Assembly: GCA_001598975.1 (NCBI GenBank)
Contig: BBXU01002478.1
Coordinates: 1 to 19,817 of the forward strand
DNA from: Parachlorella kessleri
Lineage: Eukaryota; Chlorophyta; Trebouxiophyceae; Chlorellales; Chlorellaceae
DNA: 19,817 nucleotides
Direction of reading: 5' to 3'
This document shows positions 1 through 9,169 of this stretch, in pieces; the first letter of the stretch is position 1, and every line of letters starts with the position of its first letter. The notes under the pieces are model-generated. The model was not told where the DNA came from. It ran no database searches and saw nothing but the letters and a program-made list of their open reading frames with translations. The position numbers were made by a program, and so were the translations under genes.

Positions 1-3000
1 AGATAAGGTAGCAACTGCTAAATACCCACTGCAGCAGGCGGGGGAAGGTGGGTTTAGAGGTGTCGGCTGCAAACTCCACACTGCAGCAGGCGGGGGAAAA
101 GGGGCATTTGGAGCGAGCTGCTTTATCTCTGGTGGGAGGCGGGAAAGCCTTATCCCCCCGGTGTTCCATACCATTATTCCCCCGGTGTTCCATACTCTAG
201 ATGCTCTAAATGCATACTCTAGGTGCATAGCACACTGCGCACCAGATTTGCCCACGTCCATCCATGCCAGCCCAGTCGCACCCACCCCAGCCCCCCGCTG
301 GCCAGTCCCCTTTGCAAGGGGCTCCCCATTGCCGCTCACCATCCCCCCGCCACCAGCCCGTCCCTGTCCATCACTTCCTGCAGCACCCTGAGCACGGCAA
401 TGCACAACATTGCCGTCAACTTCATGCCTTCCCCAGCCCCCTGCTACCTGTCTGTCACTTCTTGCAGCTCATCGGCGGTGGACAGCACCTTGGTGCTCCC
501 CGGGAAGCTGATAAGCAGGTAGGAGTGGTAGGGGGGGCCCTCCTCTGCTTCACCAGGCGTGGGCGCCGCGGCCCCCCCAGCGCCGTCATGGGGGGTTTCA
601 GCAATGTCGCTGCCCTCCTTGTGGTGGAGAGCCCACACGCCCAACACCCCTGCACCAGGAGAATTTTTCGTTGCAGTGTTACATGCGCCGCTGGAAAGTG
701 CACATACTGGGTACCCCCGACCCTGCAGCACCCAGGAACCATGCGTGCCACATATACAAATCCAGTGTCCCGGTTGACCCCTCTATGCTCACATCCATCA
801 ACTAAAGCGAAGGACGTGCCCCGGACTGGACGGGCGCATTGAGACTACTTTGAGATTACGTCGCGGATAACTCGTGCGATTTCTCTTCGTTGCAGATTCA
901 AACAATACTCCGAGTTGCGGCGCAAAAAACACAGTCCATGAGCCCCCATTACACTGTCCCATGTGCATCAGACGAAGTCCAAGCCGGCATGCACAGCGTG
1001 CCAGCTCAGCCTGGAGGGGATGCAGTGATGAGTCAGCCCGGTGAGTCAGCGGCGACCCATGCAGGCATGCACAGCGCGCCAGCTCACCCTGGAGGGGGAC
1101 GTCCGTGATGACCTCAGGAAAGACATGCTGGCGCAGCATGCACAGCGCGCCGCCCCTCTCCCGGCCGCAGCACGCCACCACAAACGGAGGGAAGGAGGGG
1201 CTGCCTGCACCACCATTGGAAGCGCATGCAACAGCCTCGGGTCGATGTGATGGGCAGCCCAGGGGGTTTTCCACCCGCTCCCCAAAAAATCCTCCCCAAA
1301 TGTGAAACAGGGGACAGCGTCAGGGGGGTGCAGCTTCACCAAACCCCTGCCACAGCACGCCCAGCAGGGCGAAGCGCCTGCCCTCCCGCCTCCCCCATGC
1401 ACGCAGTTGTCACTCAGAGTTCCCCTCTGAGTTGTGCGGGCCTTTCCCAATGGCGGCTGTGTGACAAGTGCTTCTGCCGTGAACTGCAGCTCCCGTCTCA
1501 CAAACCATGGCTAGCGCGCATGACAGTCAGAGACCCTTCCGCCTCCCTATCCCACTGTGGGGCGATGGGGAGTAGCCGCTGCACCTAACTTGCACCCCAA
1601 TAGGGCTCCCAGCGGCTCCTAGAGTGACAGAATTAGTGTCGTCCGGCAACTCTCAGCCTGGGTTTCTCAGCATCAAGCCGACTAGGGGTTGCGGGAACCC
1701 TACGGGCAAGACAGACTACCTGGGCCACCCAGCAACATGTCCCTGATGGGCACAATCTACACCAGCTTCCTCAGGGATTACTCAACCCGACTCAGGATTA
1801 CGTTCCCTGGGGGCAAGACAGACGCACCCACCTAGGCCGCCCAGCGACGTGTCCCTGATAGGCCCGATGTGCACCAGCTTCCTCAGGGATTACTCAACCC
1901 GACTCAGGATTACGTTCCCTGGGGGCAGACAGACGCACGCACCTAGGCCGCCCAATGACATGTCCCTGATGGGCCCGATGTGCACCAGGCTGTCCACGAT
2001 CTTCAGCCCGTATCGCAGGCTGGCGGCGCTCGGCTGCGCTGTGCCTGCTGCGCCTGCTGTGCTGGGCCCTGATGCTTCGCCCCCCGCGGGATGGCTGTCG
2101 ATGGCCTCGCCATAGATCAGCGCCTCCTGTGCAGCCATGGGAACAAAAAGATACTATTTATTATTTTAATAATAATACACAGTAATAATAATAATAATAA
2201 TAATAATACAGTACAGTAATAAGCAATAATAATACAGTACATTAGTCGCCAGGTGAACAGAAAAGGAGCAACAGGGTGATCACTAGGGGCCTTTCGTGAG
2301 GGTTGCCAGACACACCTGATGCCTCTGGGATACCGCGTGCATGTGGCATGCAGACCTGGCTTAGCCACGGATGCCTCACCTTGACACCGGCACGGCCTTG
2401 TCAGCCGCCGGTTAGAAGGACACGCACCGAGTCAGGCCGGACCCACCCATCCCACCGGCTCCCACCTCACCACCAGGCCACATGCACTTAAACGACGTAC
2501 ATGTCCATGTACTAGCAGGTTCTGGACTCACAACAGCCAGACCTAGTGGCCTTACTGGCTGAAGTCGCGAGCATGGCAGAACACAACTCAGGTAGGGCAT
2601 TCCAACAAGGCACCCTACCTGCTTGCTGGGCTGGGATGTACAACACAGGGGACCAGCAGGGGGGGGGGGAACATGACTCATCCACTGCTGTCGCGTGCCT
2701 CGCAGCTCCCCAGCGTCTCCATAGAAGTTGGAGCACAGGATGATAGGAAAACCAGAACTGGAGATAGAGCCAAGTTAGCAAATTTTTAGTAGCAGCATAC
2801 CTCATCCATGCTGTGCTCCGCCTTCAACTCATTAGGCTCCTCCTCCTCCTCCTCCTCCTCCTCCTCCTCTCCCTCCTGCTCCTCCTCCTCATGGTCGTCC
2901 TGCTCATCAAACTGCCCTCCTCCCTCCTCCATTTCCTCCCCCTCCCCTTCATCACTCCCCCTGTAGTCATCTATTACCCCATCCGCCGGGGCAGCCCCGT

Positions 3001-3626
3001 CACCATCCGCCCCAGCTGCTGCTGCCAGGCCAGGCTGCGACATGACAACAGGTGCCGGCTCCTCTTCGGGAGCGCTGCTCGGGGGTGCAGCTGCTGGATC
3101 TACTTCCATGGCCCCTCCGGTCGCCACTGTCTGATCTGGCACAATGTCCGTTGGAGTGGCTGCCAATGGTGGGGCGGAAGGATCCGCATCTGCTGCTCCC
3201 GTTGCTTCTGCTGCGTCAGCTGCCGTTGTTACCAGAGGTGTCTCGCCAGCTGGCGCAGCTGAGCTGGCTCCGGCGCCTGCCAAGTCATGCTGCGCCACCT
3301 GGGCGCCGCTGTCCAGCCGCCGGCGCTTGGGGGAAGGCGCAACAACTGCGCTGCCGTCCGCCGCAGCAGCACCCTCCTCCTCCCTAGCAGCTGCCCCTGC
3401 CGCACCAGCATCATCTCCTGCCCCAGGAGCGGGTTCCGCTGCTGCCCCGGTCGCACTTGTGCCATGGTGCTGGGAGCCCTCGTCCTCGCCCTCAGCAGGC
3501 ACAGCAGGCACAGCAGCCGTTGCTCCTGCTTTGGTCTCCGCAGCCCCGGCCATCTCAGCGGGTGGCTCATCAGAGGCGGCACCAACAGGCGCCGGATCCC
3601 CGGGCGGCACCCCGTTGGCAGCCACT

Positions 3627-3665
<39 letters not shown>

Positions 3666-6600
3666 GGCGGCTGCTGGGTTAGAGGCGTCGCCCTGACCAG
3701 GAGAGAGTCCCCTTGGGTAGACCCCAGGAAGAAAAGTCCAGGGCCTAGAGCGCTGATGCACGAGCAGGGCGGGGATGCCGAGGACTTTGCCACGACTAAG
3801 CGGCTTACTAAGCCCCCCCCCTCCCGCACCAGCCGCACCAGCACCAGCTGCCCCGTCCGCAGCCCCAGCAGGAGCACGGGAGTGTTGCCCGCGCTGCCAG
3901 GGCTGCTGCGCATGCTGTGCATGCTTTGGACGTCACCCGCCCCGCTGGCGCCGCCGGGGCCGGAGGGCGCCACAGAAATTCCGCCAGCGCCGGCGCCGGC
4001 TACTGTGACTGCTGGGGACCAGGCGCTGCCGCTGCTTTCCAGCCACGTGCCGTGGGCGCCGTCCAGCTCCAGCCCAAGACCCACGGCCGACTCCTTGTCG
4101 CACCACTCCACGGCGCTGGCAACTGTGTCCTGCAGATCAAGAGGGCAAGTCTCAACACTGAGCTCGGCTGTGGGCCGCGCTCTCTCCCTCTCTATGCCTC
4201 GACACAGCTCACTACCTTGGACGCAGCCGGCGACAGGGGGTACCCAAGCAGCAAGAGGGCAGAGCGCATCCTAGCATTCCTGGAGGCAAAGGGCTGACGA
4301 ATGTGGTAGTACGTCGAAGGGGCATCCGTGCAGGGCAGCACCCTCAGAAAGCGCAGCAGGCATATCGCGACACCAGCCAGAGGGCAAGACACTCTCAAAG
4401 GGAATGCCAAACCAACAGAGCCAGCTTGGCGATTGTATGCAATACCAGAGCTGCAGTGCAAGCCACGGTATCACAAGGAACGTAGTACCGCAGCAGTACC
4501 CTCACCGGGTGGGTAGTGCTGCCGTACTGCTGCGCATACTTGGCGGCTGTGACTGATGGGGCCTCATAGTTATTGAAGTCCAGGGGCGGGGGGGCTGGAT
4601 GGGTGCCCAGAGCCACAGAGTTGACGACCACCCCAGCCTCATGGCCCTGCAAATGAGTAAGTACACGACTAATAAATTAGAACATGAACAGGCACAGCCC
4701 TGCCTTAAGTGGTGTCCTGGGGAGTCACAGGACAGCGCAAGGGGCGTGGGTTACAATTGCTCGCTTTCCCATCACGGTCAGGAGCCCGACAAATGAAGCA
4801 TGGGCAAGGGTGGCAGCAGGTTGATGTCTCATACAGACCGCGCATACAGACACACCAATCGCCTCAAGCCACAGAGTTGACTCAACGCACCGCACTGCTG
4901 CAGTACCTGTGCGTAGTACAGGATCAGGTGGGTGCACAAGACCACAGCGCCCCCAAAGGCAACCGGGATGATGCGGCGGGCATCGAAGGGCAGCCCCTGG
5001 GCGGCCCAGATGCGGGGGTGGCGCTTCATGGACAGGTTGAGGGAGAGGACGGTAAGGCAGCAGGTGTCCTTCTGCACGGCGGGGCACAGCAGGCACAGCA
5101 GGGGGGCGCTTGATTGACAGGTTGAGGGAGAGGGCAGTGAGGCAGCAGGTGTCCTTCTGCATGGCGTGGCACAGCAGGCACAGCAGGGGTTGACTCATGG
5201 ACAGGTTGAGGGAGAGGGCAGTGAGTCAGCAGGTGTCCTTCTGCACGGCGGGGCACAGCAGGCACAGCACGGCGGTGACCCAGCAGCCGCACCAGCGCCA
5301 GCTCATTCGACAACTGCTCCCAGACGGTGCTTATGCTATACAAACTACTATCATCAACTGTTGTGTTTTTAGCTCTATTTAGAAGAGCATTTTCAACTCC
5401 CATGTTGAGCAGCCCTATTGAAAGGACACCAACCACCCTGCTTGAGAGGTGTCTGTACAGATGGGGTCCCTCCTGGTGCAGCATCATTCCCAGTAAGGTA
5501 GACTATACCTTTGGTTTGGTGGACATGAGTAACAACAACAACATCGGCCCGATAACCACCACTGATCCTAGAATCTCTCCTCACCACCCACCTTGGTTCT
5601 GGGCTGCCCGCCCAGGTGGGGTCCTCCTCATGCAGAACCAGCAGTATCAGCCTGGTAACTCCCAGATCCCTACCTGGAATCTCTCCTCATCACCCACCTT
5701 GGTTCTGAGGCTGCCCGCCCAGGTGGGGTCCTCCTCATGCAGAACCAGCAGCACAGGCTCACTGTAGCCGTGCAGGAATGCCGCATCCCGAACCTGCAGC
5801 AGATTCCTTAATGGTTGCCTTTGTTTTTCGGTTCTTACCCATTTTTTGAAAATCAGAATAGTAGAAAAGGCAGCACCAAGGCAGCAACCAGCTGGCGTCT
5901 GCTGACTCAGCTGCTGGCTCTAGCAGGCCGTTCCTAAGATGAAGGTAGATTATGCTACTCTGAATAAATTTATTCACTTACAGTATCTAATACCTTTCAT
6001 CATATCTGGAGCTAGTGTTCATGCACCCTGGTGGACACAGCCATTGGACTCCCAGAGCATAAAAACACTTTTCAAACTGGGGGACCAAGCGGGACAGAGG
6101 CTGGGGAAAATGCCGTGCCCCACCCTTACTCCGCCTCAAACTCCCCCTTCCAGGTGCCGCAGCCAAGATGCCCTCCACCGCAACATTTGCAGCCCCAAGA
6201 CACCCCCCAACACCCATCCACCCACCCACACCTCCTTTATGCCCGCCTTGGCCAGGTTGTCCACATAGCTGTTCCCCAGCGTCGCGGCAGCCGACCCGCC
6301 AGCAGCCGGCCCCAGCAGACCGCCTCCATCCTCCCGCAACCCGGGCCCCCCTGTTCTCAGGTCTCCGCTGCTGCCGGCGCCGGCGCCAAACAGCGCCTTG
6401 GGTCCCGCGGGGGTGCCCGTGGGGAAGCCCAGGTACGAGATCCCCGCTGAGTCATCCTCTCGTACCGCGGGCAGTACCGCCAGCTGGTGGCGGTACAGTA
6501 CCACCGCAGCACAGCGGCCCTGCAGTACCCGGGGGCCGTGTGCAGCAAGGGGTGGGGGGGCTGCTCGAGGGGTGCAGTAGTTTTGGTAAGATGTGAGCTG

Positions 6601-8011
6601 TGCGAACCTCGGCTCTGCCCTGCCAAGGGTGGGGGGCAGGGCACCTCATGCAGGAAATTACATAATCCCCAAGGTAACACTTCCTGCCTGCTTGTGGGTG
6701 GTTCGTGACATTGGGCGGTGTTGTCCACCAGAAAAGGTCCGGCCCCCTCCTACCATGCAGCGCTGACATACTTCCATGCCCAAGGATGGTAGCAGGGTTA
6801 GCCAATGATAGTCAGTCATGCTGGCTTGCCTCTGGGTCCGTGAGAGCCAGCGGCGGCGTGGGGAACACAGTCCTCCCTGCTCGGAGGGCGGGGTCCCCCT
6901 CAAAGTAGTGGAGGCTGCTGGGCGCCAGCTCAGCAGCCTCCTCATCCCAGTATAGCACTGACAGCTTGGCCTCCCTGCAAAATAGATGTAGCAGGTGTAG
7001 CAAAGGAGTGAAGGCAGAGCATGGGTTTCATGAGGCGCTACGCCAGGGCAGTGCTTGCAACCCTAAAGTACACAAGGCAGTCTACTTGGCAGGGTCAGCC
7101 AGAGCATAAGGCTACTGCACCACTACTAGTTATGTCCGTCTGCATAACACGTTGCATGTAGTACAATGCAAGCTGGAGAGCATTAGAGCACCAGAGCTTT
7201 TCAAGCACCACAGCAAGGTACTTGCAGGAAGACTGATAGTCAAGATAGCTTGCATACAAGCGTCGCTTCCTGAGCCAGAGCAGGACAAGTTATGTTGTTG
7301 CTATCAGGATGGGCCCTGCTGCCACTGGGTGCTGCTACTTCTAGGGAGGCAGCCCTCTGCTCATTGCTGCCCCAAACCAGTGCTAGGTACTCCCCATCAC
7401 CCCGAATACATTCTCAACATAATGAACAGCTGCCTTACTTGAAGGTAACCAGCAGCGCAAGACAAAACCTTCTCACCTGAAGGTCACCAGCAGCGCATCC
7501 CTCTGCCCCGGCCCCCCCTGCAGCACTGCTAGGTACTTCGTCACCCCACTGTATTACAAATTTGACAAGATCTTCTCACCTGAACGTCACCAGCAGCGCA
7601 TCCCTCTGCCCCGGGCCCCCCGGCAGCACCGCCAGCGACTCGACCACCCCAAACAGGGTGGAGCGGCCCCGCAGGGAAAGCTTCTGCTCCACCCCAACCA
7701 GCCTGCAGGACAAACCCAAAGCCCAAAGGTTTTGTTTTACGCCAGCTCTGAACACATTGCAGTGACCACGTTGCGTTCCCATGCCTTCAGGCAGGCCACG
7801 GAATGCATCTGCATGTTTGCCAGCCAGCAAGGGCAAGGAGGCGCCGACTGGCCAGCTGGGCCCACCTGATGGCATAGACATCCAGCGCTGTGCTGCGTAC
7901 CACAACCAGGTTGGGAGGGCTGGCGATGGCAGCGCCGGCTGGGTGAGTCAGGAAGGCCGAGACGCAGTGGGTGACGCCCGTAGGGCCGTGGAGCTGCACG
8001 TACAGGGACAT
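1..8011 (-). CDS. CPSF1: Cleavage and polyadenylation specificity factor subunit 1 (CPSF160), N-terminal part; 12 exons, 3' part off window
   Basis: CPSF160 scaffolds the nuclear complex that recognises pre-mRNA polyadenylation signals, and is built of beta-propellers. Exons in reading order: 8011-7866, 7702-7580, 6974-6830, 6519-6232, 5793-5698, 5071-4907, 4646-4506, 4129-2801, 2126-1943, 1204-1088, 649-448, and 80 to beyond position 1. All junction phases agree. The start Met was chosen because YVQLHGPTGV aligns with the family's N-terminal 'LHPPTGV' motif. Further landmarks are VESLAVLPGG, ALLVTFREAKLSVL, LHYFEGDPALR, DPEGRCAAVVLY, FLHGYSEPVLLVLHEEDPTW, DTCCLTVLSLNLSMKRHP, ELDGAHGTWL, GLFFLGSTQGDSLLV, KRRRLDSG, RYGLKIVDSLVHIGPIRD, GGALCMLRQ, PEVITDVPLQGG and YHSYLLISFPGSTKVL. 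About 1,000 codons lie in the window; orthologues are about 1,440 residues, so the C-terminal CPSF_A part lies to the left. Many junctions carry tandem duplications (separate entries). Identity is firm from remembered family alignments; exon 12 is uncertain. Confidence 0.93.
27..98 (-). repeat. 52-bp tandem duplication carrying the exon 12 acceptor
   Basis: CACTGCAGCAGGCGGGGGAA occurs at 27-46 and again at 79-98. Read on the minus strand each copy is a pyrimidine-rich acceptor ending CTGCTGCAG. The upstream site starts an exon reading S-V-E-F-A-A-D-T-S, the downstream one S-G-Y-L-A-V-A-T-L. The family has 'SVDYYVQGRT' (plant) or 'SGFATQGPT' (human) here, so either could be used. Because 52 is not a multiple of 3, the choice of site changes the frame. 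Confidence 0.8.
150..196. repeat. 24-bp period direct repeat in CPSF1 intron 11
   Basis: TTATCCCCCCGGTGTTCCATA at 150-170 recurs as TTATTCCCCCGGTGTTCCATA at 174-194, differing at one base. It lies inside intron 11, outside any exon. Confidence 0.85.
360..470 (-). repeat. Diverged duplication of the exon 11 3' end inside intron 11
   Basis: The exon 11 end (minus strand CTGCAAGAAGTGACAGACAG followed by GTAGCA) has a copy 84 bp further into the intron, CTGCAGGAAGTGATGGACAG followed by GGACGG. It still reads L-Q-E-V-M-D, but the donor GT has been lost. The copies are at about 371-383 and 455-467 plus flanks. Confidence 0.7.
985..1101 (-). repeat. 78-bp period duplication over the exon 10 donor
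   Basis: The exon 10 end and donor (minus strand CCCCTCCAGGGTGAGCTGGC) recur 78 bp into intron 10 as CCCCTCCAGGCTGAGCTGGC. The GT of the copy has become CT. Both copies are followed by a CGCTGTGCATGC segment also present inside exon 10 (GALCML), so exon sequence is repeated too. The frame stays open through the array, which first suggests a longer exon; the joined reading Q-G-G-V-L-G-V-W-A-L fits the family better. Confidence 0.75.
1660..1995 (-). repeat. Three-to-four-copy array (about 108-110 bp) over the exon 9 donor
   Basis: Three copies (about 1927-1995, 1816-1926, 1708-1815) each contain the last codons of exon 9 (CTGGTGCACATCGGGCCCAT and variants), a donor, and about 50 bp of intron; a partial fourth covers 1660-1707. 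Reading from the exon outward the donors are CCTAG|GTGCGTG, CCTAG|GTGGGTG and CCCAG|GTAGTCT. All keep GT, so the true exon is followed by two decoy or alternative donors. The outer copies are more diverged (the third carries a TAG in the exon frame). Confidence 0.88.
2151..2250. repeat. AT-rich (TAA/ATT)n microsatellite in CPSF1 intron 8
   Basis: An interrupted run of TAA units with embedded ACAGTA, just upstream (minus-strand sense) of the exon 9 acceptor GCTGCACAG. It is the most AT-rich stretch of the window. Intron 8 (2127-2800) otherwise shows no recognisable feature. Confidence 0.9.
2801..4129 (-). CDS. CPSF1: CPSF1 exon 8: propeller segment plus a very large low-complexity insertion
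   Basis: This 443-codon exon opens with the conserved propeller stretch ELDGAHGTWL and continues to GLFFLGSTQGDSLLVRATPL, which matches the family's 'FLGSRLGDSLLVQ'. After that the sequence leaves the family pattern for roughly 300 residues. It holds a run of about 13 Gln, Ala/Gly/Pro-rich stretches, the basic patch SPKRRRLDSG (at the place where plant CPSF160 has AKRLRM), then acidic text ending in a Glu run before the donor GATGAG|GTATGC. In plants this linker is only a few dozen residues. The insertion is expected to be disordered and to loop out between propeller blades. The long plus-strand ORFs across this exon are compositional shadows. Confidence 0.9.
2837..2869. repeat. (TCC)n microsatellite coding for poly-Glu
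   Basis: A pure triplet run on the plus strand, read on the minus strand as GAG codons. It gives the Glu run near the end of CPSF1 exon 8. Length variation here would stay in frame. Confidence 0.9.
3627..3666. repeat. (GCT)n microsatellite coding for poly-Gln
   Basis: An uninterrupted run of GCT triplets on the plus strand, read as CAG on the minus strand. It gives about 13 consecutive Gln in CPSF1 exon 8, immediately after the conserved propeller segment. Confidence 0.9.
5035..5275 (-). repeat. Three-copy tandem array (84-85 bp) over the exon 6 acceptor
   Basis: Each unit contains a pyrimidine-rich stretch, an acceptor GCAG, and the first codons of exon 6 (K-D-T-C-C-L-T). Copies of CAGGTGTCCTTCTGCA on the plus strand lie near 5061, 5145 and 5230. 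The exon-proximal copy continues into real exon 6. The middle copy is open (KDTCCLTALSLNLSI). The distal copy has a TGA right after K-D-T-C. Three consecutive usable acceptors therefore precede one exon. Confidence 0.88.
5567..5770 (-). repeat. 106-bp tandem duplication over the exon 5 donor
   Basis: The second half of exon 5 (coding L-H-E-E-D-P-T-W-A-G) together with its donor ACCAAG|GTGGGT and about 30 bp of intron is repeated 106 bp further into intron 5. The copy keeps the donor GTGGGT but has lost one base just before it (AGCCCAGAACC against AGCCTCAGAACC), so its frame is broken. Confidence 0.88.
6520..6829 (-). other. GC-AG intron (CPSF1 intron 3)
   Basis: Exon 3 ends ...GACCCAGAG and the next bases are GCAAGC, a good GC-type donor context. 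No GT lies near the required junction. The acceptor is GGTACTGCAG. Joining at these sites gives L-T-D-P-E-G-R-C-A-A-V-V-L-Y, which reproduces the conserved 'DPDGRCAAMLVY' of CPSF160 without a gap, and the phase is 0 on both sides. Confidence 0.85.
7383..7640 (-). repeat. Repeated exon 2 3' end and donor in intron 2
   Basis: The last 55 or so bases of exon 2 (coding G-P-G-Q-R-D-A-L-L-V-T-F-R) and the donor TTCAG|GTGAGAAG recur about 102 bp downstream in the intron with an intact GTGAGAAGG donor. A shorter, more decayed third copy ends near 7437-7460 (TTCAAG|TAAGGC). CTAGGTACT marks two of the units (7383 and 7529). Confidence 0.88.
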
Positions 8012-8231
8012 GCAGGGCTTGCTCTCATATAACCTGAGGAACACAGGATAGTGCACTCTGAAGTAGCTCCTGAAGTAGCCTGTCATGACCCCCAACAATC
8101 CATAAAAGTCTCACAGTACGGCCCTCCAGTGAACCACCCGGGGCCATGTACCTCATGGGAGGGTACCTGCGTATACATAGCACTCGGCTGCGCCATCGTC
8201 CCCCTTTACTAGTTGAATCCCGTTGAACAGG
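8012..8231. promoter_or_regulatory. Short upstream region of CPSF1, possibly a shared divergent promoter
   Basis: The CPSF1 start codon is at 8011 on the minus strand. On the plus strand the first ATG followed by a good donor is at 8232 (22 codons, then GGCAG|GTGAGC), so about 220 bp could serve both directions. No clear TATA box is visible. The plus-strand start is weak, so the bidirectional role is inference. Confidence 0.3.
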
Positions 8232-8296
8232 ATGGTACGCCTGTCAAGCTGCCCCTGGCCTGAACTCGAGCTGCCCAGTGATGACCATCATGGCAG

Positions 8297-9169
8297 GTGA
8301 GCGGCCGCGTGAAGAGACCGTTTTCGAAACTAATCGAACGGGCTAACCTATAAGGCTAGCTTGCCGCACTGCAGGAGATTAACATGACTAAGGATGACCA
8401 GCCCAATGTGTAGTTTAATGCGCAAGTCATTCGGTAGTTCGGCTTGTAGCCTTGACTGTACACGGCTTGCGAGCAGTGATTGAACGAACCGGTTGCTAAC
8501 GCCGCAACTGTGCGACCTAGATGTGTCATGGAGCCTAGCTGGTGCACCAAAGCCTTAGAGCATACACTGACTTCAAAGAGACATCTGCTTGTCCTTTTCC
8601 CCTGTAATCCACTACCGCGTTGCTTACCCAAGGGATAGCGCTGCTTTCTCTAAAGAGGCCCGCGACGGCAGGGTTGACTCGCTCTGCCATCCCCATAAAC
8701 CCCGGCGTAGGTAAAAGCTCTAATATAGTGCACGTGGAGCGGCAGCCAAGTCTAGAACCTCGTTGCTTGCTCAGGTGCACTCTCTCTCACAAGGACTTGG
8801 ATCAAAGTGGTGGTCACTCAGCTATGTGAGCAAAGCTGTTGGTCCCTAGGCCAGCTGGGGCCCCGCCTTCCGCCTCAAATTGCGAGCTGGCAGGGCGGCT
8901 GCAACAGCTGCACACTGCTCTCCCCGTTGGGAGGCCCGCACTTCACCTGCCGGGCACTTGGCGGCCAGCAAGGTCTGTAAGGTTGAAGATGAACCCAAAC
9001 ACCGAACTTGTTGCCTTCCCGGCCGCGAGGGCACGAAAGCAGCTGCGAGGCTCGTACAGTACAGGCATGATGCAAAAGTTTTTAAGAGTTGCCATGACGG
9101 GTTGGTCAGAGGTACGCTCCGCCAAGGCCGGGTCCTCTTACCTCCTGCCCCTCCATGCAGGTGAAGCAG
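8297..9169. other. Unassigned stretch between CPSF1 and the hydrolase-like motifs
   Basis: There is no ORF with recognisable homology. A candidate plus-strand exon at 8850-8976 joins in phase to an ATG-start exon at 8232-8296, but the encoded text (S-A-S-N-C-E-L-A-G-R-L-Q-Q-L) matches nothing I know. The expected hydrolase N-terminal motifs (HG oxyanion loop, D-x-R-x-H-G) were looked for and not found. No tRNA-like fold was seen. Confidence 0.3.

Noticed and set aside
798..1274. Continuous minus-strand frame suggesting that exon 10 runs on to a GSWTVFFA segment near 940
   Set aside because: The W-T-V text resembled the CPSF160 'GIWTVYHK' motif, but no acceptor there fits the phase, and the exon at 649-448 supplies G-V-L-G-V-W-A-L-H-H-K in the right phase and position.
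3144..4274. 376-codon plus-strand ORF opposite CPSF1 exon 8
   Set aside because: It is antisense to a well-supported coding exon, made of Ala/Cys/Pro tracts created by the triplet repeats, with no family resemblance.
8200..8360. Possible tRNA, from GTTGAATCCC and TTCGAAACTAATCGAA
   Set aside because: No cloverleaf can be formed; T-arm and acceptor pairing are missing.
8232..8976. Two phase-compatible plus-strand exons (22 and 42 codons) as the hydrolase N-terminus
   Set aside because: They splice together cleanly on paper but contain none of the N-terminal hydrolase motifs, so they are not included in the gene call.
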